Notes: generated by a model not told the origin, from the sequence alone. Counted from the first letter of the stretch, positions 33,619 through 42,748 are shown. The stretch is DNA of 64,000 nucleotides from Faecalibacterium sp. I4-3-84 (GCF_023347255.1 NZ_CP094466.1:1798001-1862000); one strand, 5' to 3'. Translations and numbers: made by a program.

Positions 33619-33668
33619 AAAAGCCGCCGGGAGAAGGGCAGAACCTGCCGCTCCCGGCGGCTTTTGCG
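33619..33668 (+). terminator. Terminator of the PTS permease gene
   Basis: 15-bp stem AAAAGCCGCCGGGAG/CTCCCGGCGGCTTTT, with an inner GGCAG/CTGCC hairpin. Confidence 0.9.
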
Positions 33669-33692
33669 TTCCCGCGCGGAGTGTGCTATACT
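33664..33692 (+). promoter_or_regulatory. Promoter of the GNAT gene
   Basis: TTGCGT (33664-33669), 17-base spacer, TATACT (33687-33692). It begins within the tail of the preceding terminator. Confidence 0.7.
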
Positions 33693-33723
33693 GGTTCAAA
33701 AGGCAGATACGGGAGGAAAAACC

Positions 33724-34323
33724 ATGAGCAAAGTGTACAGCTGGCGGAAACTGAACGAAAAAGAACTGACGCGGGTCTATCTGGACGAAATGCGGCGGGA
33801 CTTTCCGCCCACGGAGCTAAAGCCCCTGAGCATGATCCTGAACAGCGAAGCGGACGGCACAGCCCACACATGGGGCGTGTTCGACGGCGAAACACTGGCG
33901 GCGTACCTGCTCATGGTGCGCCCGGCAGGCAGCAGGGTGAGCCAGCTGGATTACTTTGCCGTGCTGCCGGAATACCGTGCTGCAGGGCTGGGCGCGCAGC
34001 TGCTGGCCGACCTGCCGCAGCATGAGCGCGGTGCGCAGGCCATCCTCATTGAGGCCGAATGCCCGGATAAGGCGGAGGACGAAGCTATGGCTGTGCGGCG
34101 GCTGGGCTTTTACGCCCGGTGCGGCGCGCGGGACACCGGATTCACCGAGCACCTGTTCGATGCATGGTTCCGCATTCTGGTGCTGGACTGCCCGGGTGCC
34201 GGTACCTTTGCGGACCGGCAGGCCGTGGATGCACTGGTGGACTGCTACCGCCGCACCATCAGTGAGACCGAGTGGCAGAAGTACGTGCAGTTCTACTGCC
34301 CGGACGGAACAAAATACTGCTGA
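33724..34323 (+). CDS. GNAT-family N-acetyltransferase
   Basis: A 199-residue protein. The acetyl-CoA region is LDYFAVLPEYRAAGLGAQLL (the R/Q-x-x-G-x-G/A loop as YRAAGLGAQ), preceded by a strand with AAYLLMV. The C-terminal 60 residues extend beyond the core fold. The family acetylates amines on small molecules or proteins; the substrate cannot be named. GGGAGG precedes the ATG. It is a single gene with its own promoter and terminator. Confidence 0.85.
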   Translation: MSKVYSWRKLNEKELTRVYLDEMRRDFPPTELKPLSMILNSEADGTAHTWGVFDGETLAAYLLMVRPAGSRVSQLDYFAVLPEYRAAGLGAQLLADLPQHERGAQAILIEAECPDKAEDEAMAVRRLGFYARCGARDTGFTEHLFDAWFRILVLDCPGAGTFADRQAVDALVDCYRRTISETEWQKYVQFYCPDGTKYC

Positions 34324-34327
34324 GCAG

Positions 34328-34369
34328 AAGGCGCTCTGTGCAAATTATGTGTACAGAGCGCCTTTTTGT
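34328..34369 (+). terminator. Terminator of the GNAT gene
   Basis: 12-bp stem AAGGCGCTCTGT/ACAGAGCGCCTT, 13-base loop, T run. Confidence 0.9.
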
Positions 34370-34379
34370 CATATTTTTG

Positions 34380-34407
34380 TTGACAGACTCCCAAAAAGTG
34401 GTACGCT
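34380..34407 (+). promoter_or_regulatory. Promoter of the Tat lipoprotein gene
   Basis: TTGACA (34380-34385), 16-base spacer, TACGCT (34402-34407). Confidence 0.65.
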
Positions 34408-34445
34408 AAAAGCACAGCAAAATGCTTGTAGAGGAGGGCAATATT

Positions 34446-34994
34446 ATGGCAGAAAAAATGACCCGGCGTACCTTTATGAAGGGCGCAGCAGCTGCGGCTG
34501 CAGCAATCTCTTTGTCCGGCGTGCTGGTCGGCTGCGGCGGTGGAAGTGCTGCGGCCGATGAGGTGAAGCTGGGCGCATATACGGTGAAACTGTACAGTGC
34601 GAATACACATGCAGAAGTACAGGGCACCGGCGGCTCTTCGTATAAGATCACGGCAAAGGCAGATATTACATTTGATAAGAATGCGGGAGGCACATTCCAG
34701 GAACTGCCCTGTAAAGGAATGTTTACGGGTAAGATCGACACGGTTTCTCTGAATACAGACAAACCGACCGGCAGCCTTAAGATGTCGAATTTTGCAGGCC
34801 TGAATTGGTTTATGAGCAAGGCGACCGTCGAGGTCGAAATGACGATCCCGACAGAGGAAGCCTATAAGAAGATCGCCGCCGGAACCCCGGTGGAGGTAAC
34901 GGTCAAGCTCAACAATGTAGAGGGAAAGCTGTATATCGTACAAAAGGATCAAACGTTCCTTGTGCTGAATACAGACCCGACGCCCGCAGAGTGA
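34446..34994 (+). CDS. Tat-exported lipoprotein of unknown function
   Basis: A 182-residue protein. The N-terminus KMTRRTFMKG is a twin-arginine signal, followed by an Ala-rich hydrophobic stretch and a lipobox ending LVGC (about residue 28). The mature part is beta-rich, with Gly/Thr-rich stretches and EVTVKLNNVEGKLYIV near the end, suggesting an immunoglobulin-like sandwich. No family is recognised. It resembles the protein encoded at 57143-57694 in size and plan. Base composition is lower in GC than its neighbours. GAGGAGGG precedes the start. Confidence 0.8.
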   Translation: MAEKMTRRTFMKGAAAAAAAISLSGVLVGCGGGSAAADEVKLGAYTVKLYSANTHAEVQGTGGSSYKITAKADITFDKNAGGTFQELPCKGMFTGKIDTVSLNTDKPTGSLKMSNFAGLNWFMSKATVEVEMTIPTEEAYKKIAAGTPVEVTVKLNNVEGKLYIVQKDQTFLVLNTDPTPAE

Positions 34995-35025
34995 TTTTAA
35001 ACGCAGATCACGTTAGACAGCGATC

Positions 35026-35064
35026 AAAAAAGAAGGCGCTCCATAGAGAGCGCCTTCTTTTTTT
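35026..35064. terminator. Terminator of the lipoprotein gene
   Basis: 16-bp stem AAAAAAGAAGGCGCTC/GAGCGCCTTCTTTTTT with a 6-base loop. The following 250 bases before pstS hold a possible -10 TACAAT (35238-35243) and a CGGAACG/CGTTCCG hairpin (35281-35294), nothing else. Confidence 0.92.
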
Positions 35065-35318
35065 GTCACTTTATCCAGCCAGAAAATGGCATTTTCGGCA
35101 TATTTATCCTGTTTGTAAAATCCGAGTGCAGGTTTTTCATCCCGGCTTTACGCAGGCTTGACACAGCCGCCGGAGCCTGTGCAAAAGCTTTACCTCCATT
35201 TTGCGCGTACATGGTCGCAGCGCACACGGCGGTGCGGTACAATAAGGCCGTTCCCAAGGAAAACACAAGAAAACATCGGCCGGAACGACGTTCCGGCATT
35301 TATTGGAGGAAAAGGGTT

Positions 35319-36215
35319 ATGAAAAAGATCACTCGTCGTTCGTTTATCACTGTCTGCGGCGCTGCTGCTGCAGCGATGGCTCTGACCGCCTGCGGCGGCG
35401 CAGCCTCTTCCACTGTGGCATCCTCTGCTGCAGAGTCTGCCTCTTCTTCTGCCGCTGCTGAGACCGCTGCTGCAGGCACCCTGTCCGGCAATGTGGCTAC
35501 CGGCGGTTCTACCTCTATGAAGAACGTCATCGCTGCCCTGACCGAGGGCTTTGCCGAGGTGGAGCCGGGTGTCACCGTCAGCTACGACCCCACCGGTTCC
35601 GGCGCAGGCATCACCGGTGCTACCGATAAGACGCTGGACATCGGCCTGTCCTCCCGCGCCCTGAAGGACGACGAGAAGAACGACGTGGACGGCACCACCG
35701 TGGCTCTGGACGGCATCGCCATCGTTGTCAACAAGGCCAGCAAGGTGGCAGACCTGACCGTGGACCAGCTGAAGCAGATGTTCACCGGCGAGATCACCAA
35801 CTGGAAGGATGTGGGCGGCGACGACGGCGAGATCGTTCTGGTGGGCCGCGAGGCCGGTTCCGGCACCCGCGATGGCTTTGAGAGCATCGTGGACGTGAAG
35901 GACAGCTGCAAGTACGCACAGGAGCTGACCGCTACCGGCGCAGTCATCAGCGCTGTGGAGGCCAATCCTCTGGCCGTCGGCTACGCTTCCCTGTCCGCTG
36001 TGGGCGACACCGTCGCCATGGTTACAGTGGAGGGTGTGGAGTGCAGCGAGGACACCGTGAAGGACGGCAGCTACAAGATCCAGCGTCCCTTCGTGTTCGT
36101 CACCAACAAGAGCGTGACCCTGTCGGAGCAGGCACAGGCCTTTGTGGACTTTGCCACCAGCAAGGACGCTGCCGACCTCATCCGCACCGCAGGCGCTGTG
36201 CCGGTAAACGAGTAA
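35319..36215 (+). CDS. pstS: Phosphate-binding protein PstS with Tat lipoprotein signal
   Basis: A 298-residue substrate-binding protein of the high-affinity phosphate ABC importer. The mature domain has TGGSTSMKNV, SYDPTGSGAGI, DIGLSSRALKD and GREAGSGTRDGFESIV, the loops that contact phosphate. The signal is KKITRRSFITVCG with a lipobox ending LTACGG, so export by Tat and lipid anchoring are expected. A Ser/Ala-rich linker follows. GGAGGAAAAGGG precedes the ATG. It heads pstSCAB-phoU, and GCT/ACC-type codons suggest high expression. Confidence 0.95.
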   Translation: MKKITRRSFITVCGAAAAAMALTACGGAASSTVASSAAESASSSAAAETAAAGTLSGNVATGGSTSMKNVIAALTEGFAEVEPGVTVSYDPTGSGAGITGATDKTLDIGLSSRALKDDEKNDVDGTTVALDGIAIVVNKASKVADLTVDQLKQMFTGEITNWKDVGGDDGEIVLVGREAGSGTRDGFESIVDVKDSCKYAQELTATGAVISAVEANPLAVGYASLSAVGDTVAMVTVEGVECSEDTVKDGSYKIQRPFVFVTNKSVTLSEQAQAFVDFATSKDAADLIRTAGAVPVNE

Positions 36216-36282
36216 TTACCGGGTGGTTTGCCGGGGAAAGCTTCCCGGTGAACCGCCCGCCCCGCATCTGAACAAGAAAACT

Positions 36283-36323
36283 GCCGCGTCGGGCTGCCGT
36301 TTCTGCGGGCCGACGCGGCTTTT
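36283..36323 (+). terminator. Intergenic terminator between pstS and pstC
   Basis: Perfect 10-bp stem GCCGCGTCGG/CCGACGCGGC with a 17-base loop, then TTTTAT, placed between the first two pst genes. Partial termination here would make PstS more abundant than the permease. Confidence 0.8.
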
Positions 36324-36339
36324 ATAAAGGATTTCAGCT

Positions 36340-37251
36340 ATGAACAAAAAATCCTATCTGAGCCGGGTGCGGTTGCCCCGCACCCCCGCCGAATGGCTGG
36401 AAGCGGTGATGAACTTCATCTTCTTCCTGTGCGGTATGCTGGCGGTGGGCTGCGTGGTGCTTATCTCGGTGTACATGGTGATCTCCGGCGTGCCGGCCAT
36501 CCACAAGATCGGCCTGTTCCAATTCCTGTTCGGCACAAAGTGGGCCTCCACAGCAGCCCAGCCGCTGTTTGGCATCCTGCCCTTTATCCTGTCCAGCATC
36601 TACGGCACGCTGGGCGCTGCCATCATCGGTGTGCCCATCGGCCTGCTGACGGCGGTGTTCCTCTCCAAGGCCGCCGACCCCAAGCTGCGCACCGTGGTGG
36701 TCACCGCCATCGAGCTGCTGTCCGGCATCCCCAGCGTGGTGTTCGGCCTGCTGGGCATGCAGGTGCTGGTGCCCGCCGTGGCAAAGACCTTCGGCAAGGC
36801 TTCCGGTGCCTGCCTGCTGAGCGCAATCGTGGTGCTTTCCATCATGATTTTGCCCAGCATCGTGTCCGTGTCGGTCACGGCACTGAACGCCGTGCCGCCG
36901 GAGTATGAGCAGGGCAGTCTGGCACTGGGTGCCACCGACACCGAAACATGGTTCAAGATCAGCATTCCGGCAGCCAAAAGCGGCATTGCCGCAGGCATTG
37001 TGCTGGGTATCGGCCGCGCCATCGGCGAGGCCATGGCGGTGATGATGGTGGCAGGCAACAGCCCCAACATGCCGGACAGTCCCTTCCGCAGCGTCACCTT
37101 CCTGACCACCGCCATCGCCAAGGAGATGAGCTATGCCGGCGGTCTGCAGCGGCAGGCGCTGTTCAGCATCGCGCTGGTGCTGTTCGTCTTTATCATGATC
37201 ATCAATGTTGTGCTGAACGTTGTGCTGAAGGGAGGAAGCCGGGATGAATAA
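36340..37251 (+). CDS. pstC: Phosphate ABC transporter permease PstC
   Basis: A 303-residue membrane subunit with six hydrophobic helices. Features: FGILPFILSSIYGTLGAAII, GIPSVVFGLLGMQVLVP, the coupling-helix EAA loop (EYEQGSLALGATDTETWFKI) and GRAIGEAMAVMMVAGN. It pairs with PstA to form the membrane channel. A GG-rich site (AAAGGATT) lies before the ATG. Its 3' end overlaps the pstA start by 8 bases, so the two are translationally coupled. Confidence 0.95.
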   Translation: MNKKSYLSRVRLPRTPAEWLEAVMNFIFFLCGMLAVGCVVLISVYMVISGVPAIHKIGLFQFLFGTKWASTAAQPLFGILPFILSSIYGTLGAAIIGVPIGLLTAVFLSKAADPKLRTVVVTAIELLSGIPSVVFGLLGMQVLVPAVAKTFGKASGACLLSAIVVLSIMILPSIVSVSVTALNAVPPEYEQGSLALGATDTETWFKISIPAAKSGIAAGIVLGIGRAIGEAMAVMMVAGNSPNMPDSPFRSVTFLTTAIAKEMSYAGGLQRQALFSIALVLFVFIMIINVVLNVVLKGGSRDE

Positions 37252-38101
37252 GGGCCTTTCGCCTTCCCGTCAGATGTGGAACCGGGTCATGACCGCACTG
37301 GTCTGGGCCAGCGCCGTTCTGGTGATGGTTCTGGTGGCCGGTATCATCGGCATGGTGCTGGTGCGGGGCATCCCCCACATCAGCTGGAAGTTCCTTTCTA
37401 CCACTGCCAGTGTGCTGAAAAAGACCGACGGCATCCTGCCTGCCATCCTCAACACACTGTATGTCATCGTGCTGACATTACTGATCGTACTGCCTCTGGG
37501 CGTGGGCGCGGCGGTCTACCTGACCGAGTATGCCTCCAACCGGCGGCTTATCGAGGTCATCGAGTTCACCAATGAAACGCTGGCGGGCATCCCCAGCATC
37601 ATCTACGGTCTGGTGGGCATGCTGGTGTTCAGTCAGGCGCTGGGCTTCCAGACCTGTCTGCTGTCCGGTTCACTCACGCTGGTGGTCATGAACCTGCCCA
37701 CCATCATCCGAACCACGCAGGAATCCCTCAAGACGGTGCCGCAGGGCTACCGGGAGGGTGCCATGGGTCTGGGTGCAGGCAAGTGGCACATCATCCGCAC
37801 CATCGTGCTGCCCTGCAGCATCGACGGCATCGTGACCGGCTGCATTCTGGCTGTGGGCCGCATCGTGGGCGAAAGTGCCGCCCTGCTTTTCACCGCCGGT
37901 GCCGCAGAGGTCATTGCCAAGAGCGTGGCCAAAGCCTACACCTCCAACGGAGCCACCCTGTCGGTGCTGCTGTACCTGCGTGCCTTTGAGGACGGCGATT
38001 TTGCTTCCGCATGGGGCATCGGTGCGGTGCTGCTGGTGCTGGTGCTGGCCATCAACCTTGCGGCGCGGCTGGCAAAGACCAAGCTGAAACAGAAACAGTA
38101 A
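37244..38101 (+). CDS. pstA: Phosphate ABC transporter permease PstA
   Basis: A 285-residue membrane subunit with six helices. Features: GILPAILNTLYVIVLTLLI, GAAVYLTEYA, ETLAGIPSIIYGLVGMLVF, the EAA loop GYREGAMGLGAGKWHIIRTI and VGRIVGESAALLFTAGA. It starts inside the last codons of pstC (GGAGGAAGCCGGG as ribosome binding site). A palindromic repeat separates it from pstB. Confidence 0.95.
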   Translation: MNKGLSPSRQMWNRVMTALVWASAVLVMVLVAGIIGMVLVRGIPHISWKFLSTTASVLKKTDGILPAILNTLYVIVLTLLIVLPLGVGAAVYLTEYASNRRLIEVIEFTNETLAGIPSIIYGLVGMLVFSQALGFQTCLLSGSLTLVVMNLPTIIRTTQESLKTVPQGYREGAMGLGAGKWHIIRTIVLPCSIDGIVTGCILAVGRIVGESAALLFTAGAAEVIAKSVAKAYTSNGATLSVLLYLRAFEDGDFASAWGIGAVLLVLVLAINLAARLAKTKLKQKQ

Positions 38102-38126
38102 AAGATTGCAGATATTTGATAGCGGC

Positions 38127-38321
38127 CTCGCCCTCTCAGTCTCGGCACTTCGTGTCTCGACAGCTCTCCCAAAGGGAGAGCCTCTGGCGAAACCGAAAGC
38201 TTCGCATGGACTGCCAAGGCCTCTCACTTTGAAAGACTTCCCCCGGTCGGGGGAAGATGTCGCGTGAGCGACAAAAAGGGGAACAAGGTGGCATTGCGCA
38301 AGCAATGACGGAGAGGGCGAG
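38127..38321. repeat. Dispersed palindromic repeat, copy 5, inside the pst operon
   Basis: A 195-base copy bounded by perfect 11-bp ends CTCGCCCTCTC (38127-38137) and GAGAGGGCGAG (38311-38321). It contains CTCTCCCAAAGGGAGAG and the module CTTCCCCCGGTCGGGGGAAG (38237-38256). It fills nearly the whole pstA-pstB gap and could act as a processing or attenuation site. Confidence 0.88.
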
Positions 38322-38365
38322 GATGCTGAAAAAATGCGATCGTCCTATAAAATATGAGGTATTCT

Positions 38366-39133
38366 ATGGAAAACACGAATGTGCCGGTCATTTCGGCAAA
38401 AGACCTGAACCTCTGGTACGGCGACTTCAAGGCACTGAAAGGCATCTCGCTGGACGTGGGCGAGCGGGAGATCACCGCTCTCATCGGTCCTTCCGGCTGC
38501 GGCAAATCCACCTTTTTAAAGACCCTCAACCGCATGAACGACCTTGTGCCGAATGTGCGCATCGAGGGCGATGTGCGGCTCAAGGGCGAGGATATCTTTG
38601 CCCGGGAAATGCAGCTTACCGACCTGCGCCGCCGGGTGGGCATGGTGTTCCAGAAGGCCAATCCTTTCCCCATGAGCATTTACGACAATATCACCTACGG
38701 CCCCAAGTTGCACGGCGTGCGCAATAAGGCTGAGCTGGACGAGCTGGTGGAAAGTAGCCTGCGGGGCGCGGCCCTGTGGGACGAGGTGAAGGACCGCCTG
38801 AAAAAGAGCGCGCTGGGCCTTTCCGGCGGCCAGCAGCAGCGTCTGTGCATCGCCCGGGCGCTGGCAGTGAAGCCCGAAGTGCTGCTGATGGACGAGCCCA
38901 CCAGCGCACTGGACCCCGGTTCTACCATGAAGGTGGAGGAGCTGATGAGTGAGCTGAAGAAGAACTACACGGTGGTCATCGTTACCCACAACATGCAGCA
39001 GGCGGCCCGTATCAGTGACCGCACCGCCTTCTTCCTGCTGGGCGAGCTGGTGGAAGTGGGCCCCACGGCGCAGATCTTCAGCGCACCGCAGGATAAACGT
39101 ACCGAGGACTACATTTCCGGTCGGTTCGGTTAA
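38366..39133 (+). CDS. pstB: Phosphate ABC transporter ATPase PstB
   Basis: A 255-residue ABC ATPase. Walker A is [20 protein letters not shown], the Q-loop region [19 protein letters not shown], the signature [15 protein letters not shown], Walker [14 protein letters not shown] and the H-loop [20 protein letters not shown] is specific to PstB. The ATG at 38366 follows GAGG by six bases; an ATG 12 bases upstream has no ribosome binding site. The gene is separated from pstA by a long repeat. Confidence 0.95.
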   Translation: MENTNVPVISAKDLNLWYGDFKALKGISLDVGEREITALIGPSGCGKSTFLKTLNRMNDLVPNVRIEGDVRLKGEDIFAREMQLTDLRRRVGMVFQKANPFPMSIYDNITYGPKLHGVRNKAELDELVESSLRGAALWDEVKDRLKKSALGLSGGQQQRLCIARALAVKPEVLLMDEPTSALDPGSTMKVEELMSELKKNYTVVIVTHNMQQAARISDRTAFFLLGELVEVGPTAQIFSAPQDKRTEDYISGRFG

Positions 39134-39147
39134 AGGAGGAAACAGCT

Positions 39148-39816
39148 ATGAGTATCCGTAAACAGTACGACACCGATCTGGAATCGCTGAAAAAATCGTT
39201 GACCGAAATGGGCCGCAACTCTGCCGATGCCGTGGAGAACGCTCTGGAAGCGCTCTGCGTTGCTGATGCCGATGCAGCTGCGGCCATCGTGAAGGGGGAT
39301 GCCCGCATCAACAATATGGAGCGGGATATCGAGCACCGCTGCATGACGTTGCTGCTGCGTCAGCAGCCGGTGGCAGGCGATCTGCGCCGCATCTCCACTG
39401 CCATGAAGGTGGTCACGGATATTGAGCGCATCGGCGACCATGCCGCCGACATCGCCGAGATCATCCCCCACCTTGTCACCGTCCGCAAAGAGGGCGACCC
39501 GGCGGTAAGTCAGGCCATTGCCATGGGCAAAAAGGCCCACCAGATGATCCTGGATGCCCTCGATGCCCTGACGGCAGAGGACGAAAATGCCGCCCGCAGG
39601 GTGATCGCCGCAGACGACGAGGTGGATTACGACTTCAACGCCATCAAGCATCAGCTGGCGCAGGAGATCGCCGAAGACCCCGGCAAGGTGGATGCAGCGC
39701 TGGATCTGCTGATGGTCATTAAGTATCTGGAGCGCATCGGCGACCACGCCGTGAATGTGGCCGAGTGGGTGCAGTTCGTGCGCACCGGCCACTATAAGGA
39801 CGAGAGCATGTTCTGA
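39148..39816 (+). CDS. phoU: Phosphate signalling and uptake regulator PhoU
   Basis: A 222-residue all-helical protein with two PhoU repeats. Each holds the metal-binding pattern, seen as VVTDIERIGDHAADIAE and VIKYLERIGDHAVNVAEW. It normally damps phosphate uptake and signals to the PhoR sensor kinase; no phoR or phoB is in the window. It follows pstB after 14 bases with AAAGGAGG. An imperfect hairpin with flanking T runs (39868-39905) may end the operon. Confidence 0.94.
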   Translation: MSIRKQYDTDLESLKKSLTEMGRNSADAVENALEALCVADADAAAAIVKGDARINNMERDIEHRCMTLLLRQQPVAGDLRRISTAMKVVTDIERIGDHAADIAEIIPHLVTVRKEGDPAVSQAIAMGKKAHQMILDALDALTAEDENAARRVIAADDEVDYDFNAIKHQLAQEIAEDPGKVDAALDLLMVIKYLERIGDHAVNVAEWVQFVRTGHYKDESMF

Positions 39817-40080
39817 GCATTTCCCTTCCTCATTTTTGAGGGTTCGTGTTTTCTTTATTTCTCCTGAAAAAGGCCGTTTCTGCCCGGTGCGGAAGCGGTC
39901 TTTTTCTGTAAGACGAAACTCGTGGACGAAAAATAATAAAAATTTTTTAGCTTTCTGCAATATTCCGGTGCGTCGGTTCGTATCTGAGGTGTAGGGCGGC
40001 AGGAGCCGCCATTCCCTGTGCGGCGGGCGTCCGACATCCCCCAGTCCCCGCCCGCCGCACCCTTTACGGAGGAAACGCAG

Positions 40081-40470
40081 ATGACACAGACGAATCCTAT
40101 CCTGCCGGAAGTCAGGGCCGGAACGGTCAGCCGCGAAGCACTGGTGCAGGCGGCACTCAAAGAGATCACCCAGAATTACCGCGAAGCAAGCCTTTCCAAC
40201 GTGGCACGGGAGTACGGCGTTTCGCTGGCATATGTCAGCGAGTGCGTGCGTGCCCAGACCGGACGCACCTATAAGGAATTGCTGCAAAAGCACCGTATGG
40301 AGACCGCTGCCCGCATGCTGCGCCGCAGCGACATGAACATCCAGCAGATCATTTCTCTGGTGGGCTACGAGAACACCAGCTATTTCTACCGCCTGTTCCA
40401 CGAGCGGTATGGTCTCAGCCCGCGGGAATACCGGCTGGTGCGCACCGGCCATGGCCGCGCCAGCGCATAA
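40081..40470 (+). CDS. AraC-type helix-turn-helix protein without sensor domain
   Basis: A 129-residue protein that is essentially only the two-HTH AraC DNA-binding domain: ASLSNVAREYGVSLAYVSEC in the first motif and IQQIISLVGYENTSYFYRLF, then HERYGLSPREYR, in the second. The N-terminal 25 residues are unstructured, so there is no ligand or dimerisation domain, as in MarA/SoxS-type proteins. CGGAGGAAACGC precedes the ATG. It is downstream of phoU and is followed by its own terminator. Targets unknown. Confidence 0.87.
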   Translation: MTQTNPILPEVRAGTVSREALVQAALKEITQNYREASLSNVAREYGVSLAYVSECVRAQTGRTYKELLQKHRMETAARMLRRSDMNIQQIISLVGYENTSYFYRLFHERYGLSPREYRLVRTGHGRASA

Positions 40471-40482
40471 GGTACTTACTCT

Positions 40483-40539
40483 AAAAGCAGGGACTGCTGC
40501 ACATCGTTTTAGCCGAAAGTGCAGCAGCCCCTGCTTTTT
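40483..40539 (+). terminator. Long terminator after the AraC-type gene
   Basis: Arms AAAAGCAGGGACTGCTGCAC and GTGCAGCAGCCCCTGCTTTT (one mismatch, one bulge), T run. Its CTGCTGCAC/GTGCAGCAG core recurs in the transketolase terminator at 45592. Confidence 0.88.
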
Positions 40540-40670
40540 GCCGTTTTGGAGCATTTTAAGGTACTTTGGTGCGGGAACTGGATTTTTATGGTAATTTGTA
40601 GTACAATAAGAACAATTCTCAAAGTGCTGTGCCGGACCGAGCGCAGCGCAGAAAAGACGAGGTGGAATGA

Positions 40671-41177
40671 ATGTTTCGTGGAGCAGTGAGAGGGGATCTG
40701 CCCCAGATCCTGAAGATCTACGCCCATGCACGTGCAGTCATGAAGGCATCCGGCAACCCGACCCAGTGGGGGGATAATTTCCCGCCGCAGGAACTGCTGG
40801 AGGAGGATATCGACTCGAACCGGTTGTTCCTCTATGTGGTCAACGGCCAGATCGAGGCCGTGTTTGCCTTTATTCTGGGGGCAGACCCCACCTACGCCGC
40901 CATTGAGGACGGCCAGTGGCTGGACGATACCCTGCCCTATGGCACGGTGCACCGTCTGGCATCGGCCGGAAAGCACAAGGGCGTGGCATCGGCAGTGCTG
41001 GACTGGAGCATGGAGCACTGCCAGAGCCTGCGTGCCGACACCCACGCCGACAACAAGATCATGCAGCATCTGCTGGAAAAGAACGGCTTTACCCGCTGCG
41101 GTGTCATCCATGTGGCAGACGGCTCGCCCCGCTTTGCCTACCAGAAGCTTGCCCCCACCCAGCCGCTGGAAGCATAA
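40671..41177 (+). CDS. GNAT-family N-acetyltransferase
   Basis: A 168-residue protein beginning FRGAVRGDLPQILKIYAHAR. It shows GTVHRLASAGKHKGVASAVL (acetyl-CoA loop with H-K-G-V-A instead of the usual R-G-x-G) and DTHADNKIMQHLLEKNGFTRCGVI, a phrase typical of a Clostridial acetyltransferase subgroup. The substrate is unknown. GAGGTGG precedes the ATG at 40671; TACAAT at 40602-40607 may be its -10 box. A hairpin at 41187-41234 (AGCTGTTGCAC/GCGCAACAGC) ends the transcript. Confidence 0.87.
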   Translation: MFRGAVRGDLPQILKIYAHARAVMKASGNPTQWGDNFPPQELLEEDIDSNRLFLYVVNGQIEAVFAFILGADPTYAAIEDGQWLDDTLPYGTVHRLASAGKHKGVASAVLDWSMEHCQSLRADTHADNKIMQHLLEKNGFTRCGVIHVADGSPRFAYQKLAPTQPLEA

Positions 41178-41366
41178 AAATACAAAAACCTCTGGAGCTG
41201 TTGCACTGGATTTTATCCTTGCGCAACAGCCCCTTTTATTTTTCCTGAAAAGCAAACCTGTCCTTGCTACAAATACAGATTGACAGAAAAACCCCATGGG
41301 CACCGACCTGAATGCAAATTTGTGAACGAAAAATGTCTGAAAATGCTTTCATTTCTCTGCCGTATG

Positions 41367-41375
41367 TGCTATAAT
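41367..41375 (+). promoter_or_regulatory. Extended -10 promoter of sstT
   Basis: TGCTATAAT at 41367-41375, with TTTCAT 17 bases upstream. The leader carries a GCGCC/GGCGT-type hairpin (41408-41423). Confidence 0.65.
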
Positions 41376-41446
41376 AACACCCGTCCTTGTGTAAGAGACA
41401 GGAAGCTGTGCGCCGTTGGCGTACAATAGGAAAGAGGAGTGTCTAT

Positions 41447-42703
41447 ATGAAAACGTTGAACAAGGCAGTTGCCCGCTACAACGGCATCAGCCTGATCGTT
41501 CGCATTCTGATCGGTCTGATCATCGGTGCGGTGCTGGCTCTGGTGGCCCCCGGTGCAGGCTGGGTGGGTGAACTGGGCAGCCTGTTCGTTGGCGCACTGA
41601 AGGGCATCGCCCCGGTGCTGGTGTTCGTGATTGTGGCAAGTGCTCTGGCACAGGGTTCTTCCAAGCTGGACCGCCGCTTCGGCACGGTCATCTGGCTGTA
41701 CATGCTCACCACCTTTCTGGCTGCGGCCATCGCAGTGGTGACCAGCTTTATGTTCCCGGTCACGGTCGTGCTGGCAGACGCTGCCCAGTCGGACGTGGTG
41801 CCGCAGGGTCTGGGCGAAGTGATGGGCACTCTGCTCACCAACTTTGTGGCAAACCCCGTCAGTGCCATCATGAGCGGCAACTACATCGGCATCCTGTTCT
41901 GGGCCTGCATGTTCGGCGTGGCCATGAAGAAGATCGGCTCTGACACCACCAAGACCTTTATGGCAAACACCGCCGATGCGGTCTCCCAGATCGTGCGCTG
42001 GATCATCAATCTGGCACCCTTCGGCATCATGGGTCTGGTCTACACCAATGTTTCCGGCAACGGCCTTGCCATCTTCACCCAGTACGGCAAGCTGCTGGCC
42101 CTGCTGGTGGGCACCATGCTGTTCATGGCCCTCATCGTCTCCCCCCTCATCATGTTTATCTATCTGGGCTGCAACCCCTATCCGCTGGTGTTCTGCTGCC
42201 TGCGTGAGTCCGGCCTGACCGCCTTCTTCACCCGCAGCTCCGCCGCCAACATCCCCGTGAACATGGCCCTGTGCGAAAAGCTGGGTCTGGACAAGGATAT
42301 GTACTCCGTCTCCATCCCGCTGGGCGCTACCATCAACATGGACGGTGCCGCCATCACCATCACCATCATGACGCTGGCCGCTGCCAACACCTTGGGCATT
42401 CAGGTGTCTCTGCCTGCAGCCATCGTGCTGAGCGCTATGAGCGCTCTGGGTGCCTGCGGTGCTTCCGGCGTGGCCGGCGGTTCCCTGCTGCTGATCCCCA
42501 TGGCCTGCTCCCTGTTCGGCATTTCCAACGATGTCGCCATGCAGATGGTAGGCGTCGGCTTCATCATCGGCGTGGTGCAGGACTCTGTTGAGACTGCCCT
42601 GAACTCTGCCGGTGACGTGGAGTTCGCTGCCACCGCCGAGTACCATCAGTGGCGCAAGCAGGGCAAGCCCCTGCCGGAGTTCCTGAGCGGCAAGAAGAAT
42701 TAA
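41447..42703 (+). CDS. sstT: Serine/threonine:Na+ symporter SstT
   Basis: A 418-residue dicarboxylate/amino acid:cation symporter family protein. The SstT-type start NGISLIVRILIGLIIGAVLA, the Ser-rich hairpin FFTRSSAANIPVNM, the NMDGAA motif (ATINMDGAAITITIMTLAAA) and GACGASGVAGGSLLLIP are all present. Eight transmembrane helices and two re-entrant loops are expected. It imports serine and threonine with sodium. AGAGGAG precedes the start at 41447. Confidence 0.94.
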   Translation: MKTLNKAVARYNGISLIVRILIGLIIGAVLALVAPGAGWVGELGSLFVGALKGIAPVLVFVIVASALAQGSSKLDRRFGTVIWLYMLTTFLAAAIAVVTSFMFPVTVVLADAAQSDVVPQGLGEVMGTLLTNFVANPVSAIMSGNYIGILFWACMFGVAMKKIGSDTTKTFMANTADAVSQIVRWIINLAPFGIMGLVYTNVSGNGLAIFTQYGKLLALLVGTMLFMALIVSPLIMFIYLGCNPYPLVFCCLRESGLTAFFTRSSAANIPVNMALCEKLGLDKDMYSVSIPLGATINMDGAAITITIMTLAAANTLGIQVSLPAAIVLSAMSALGACGASGVAGGSLLLIPMACSLFGISNDVAMQMVGVGFIIGVVQDSVETALNSAGDVEFAATAEYHQWRKQGKPLPEFLSGKKN

Positions 42704-42710
42704 AAGAGCA

Positions 42711-42748
42711 AAAAAATGGCTGGCATCCTGCGATGCCAGCCATTTTTT
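42711..42748. terminator. Bidirectional terminator
   Basis: Perfect 17-bp stem AAAAAATGGCTGGCATC/GATGCCAGCCATTTTTT with a 4-base loop, between sstT and the convergent ECF gene. Confidence 0.95.
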
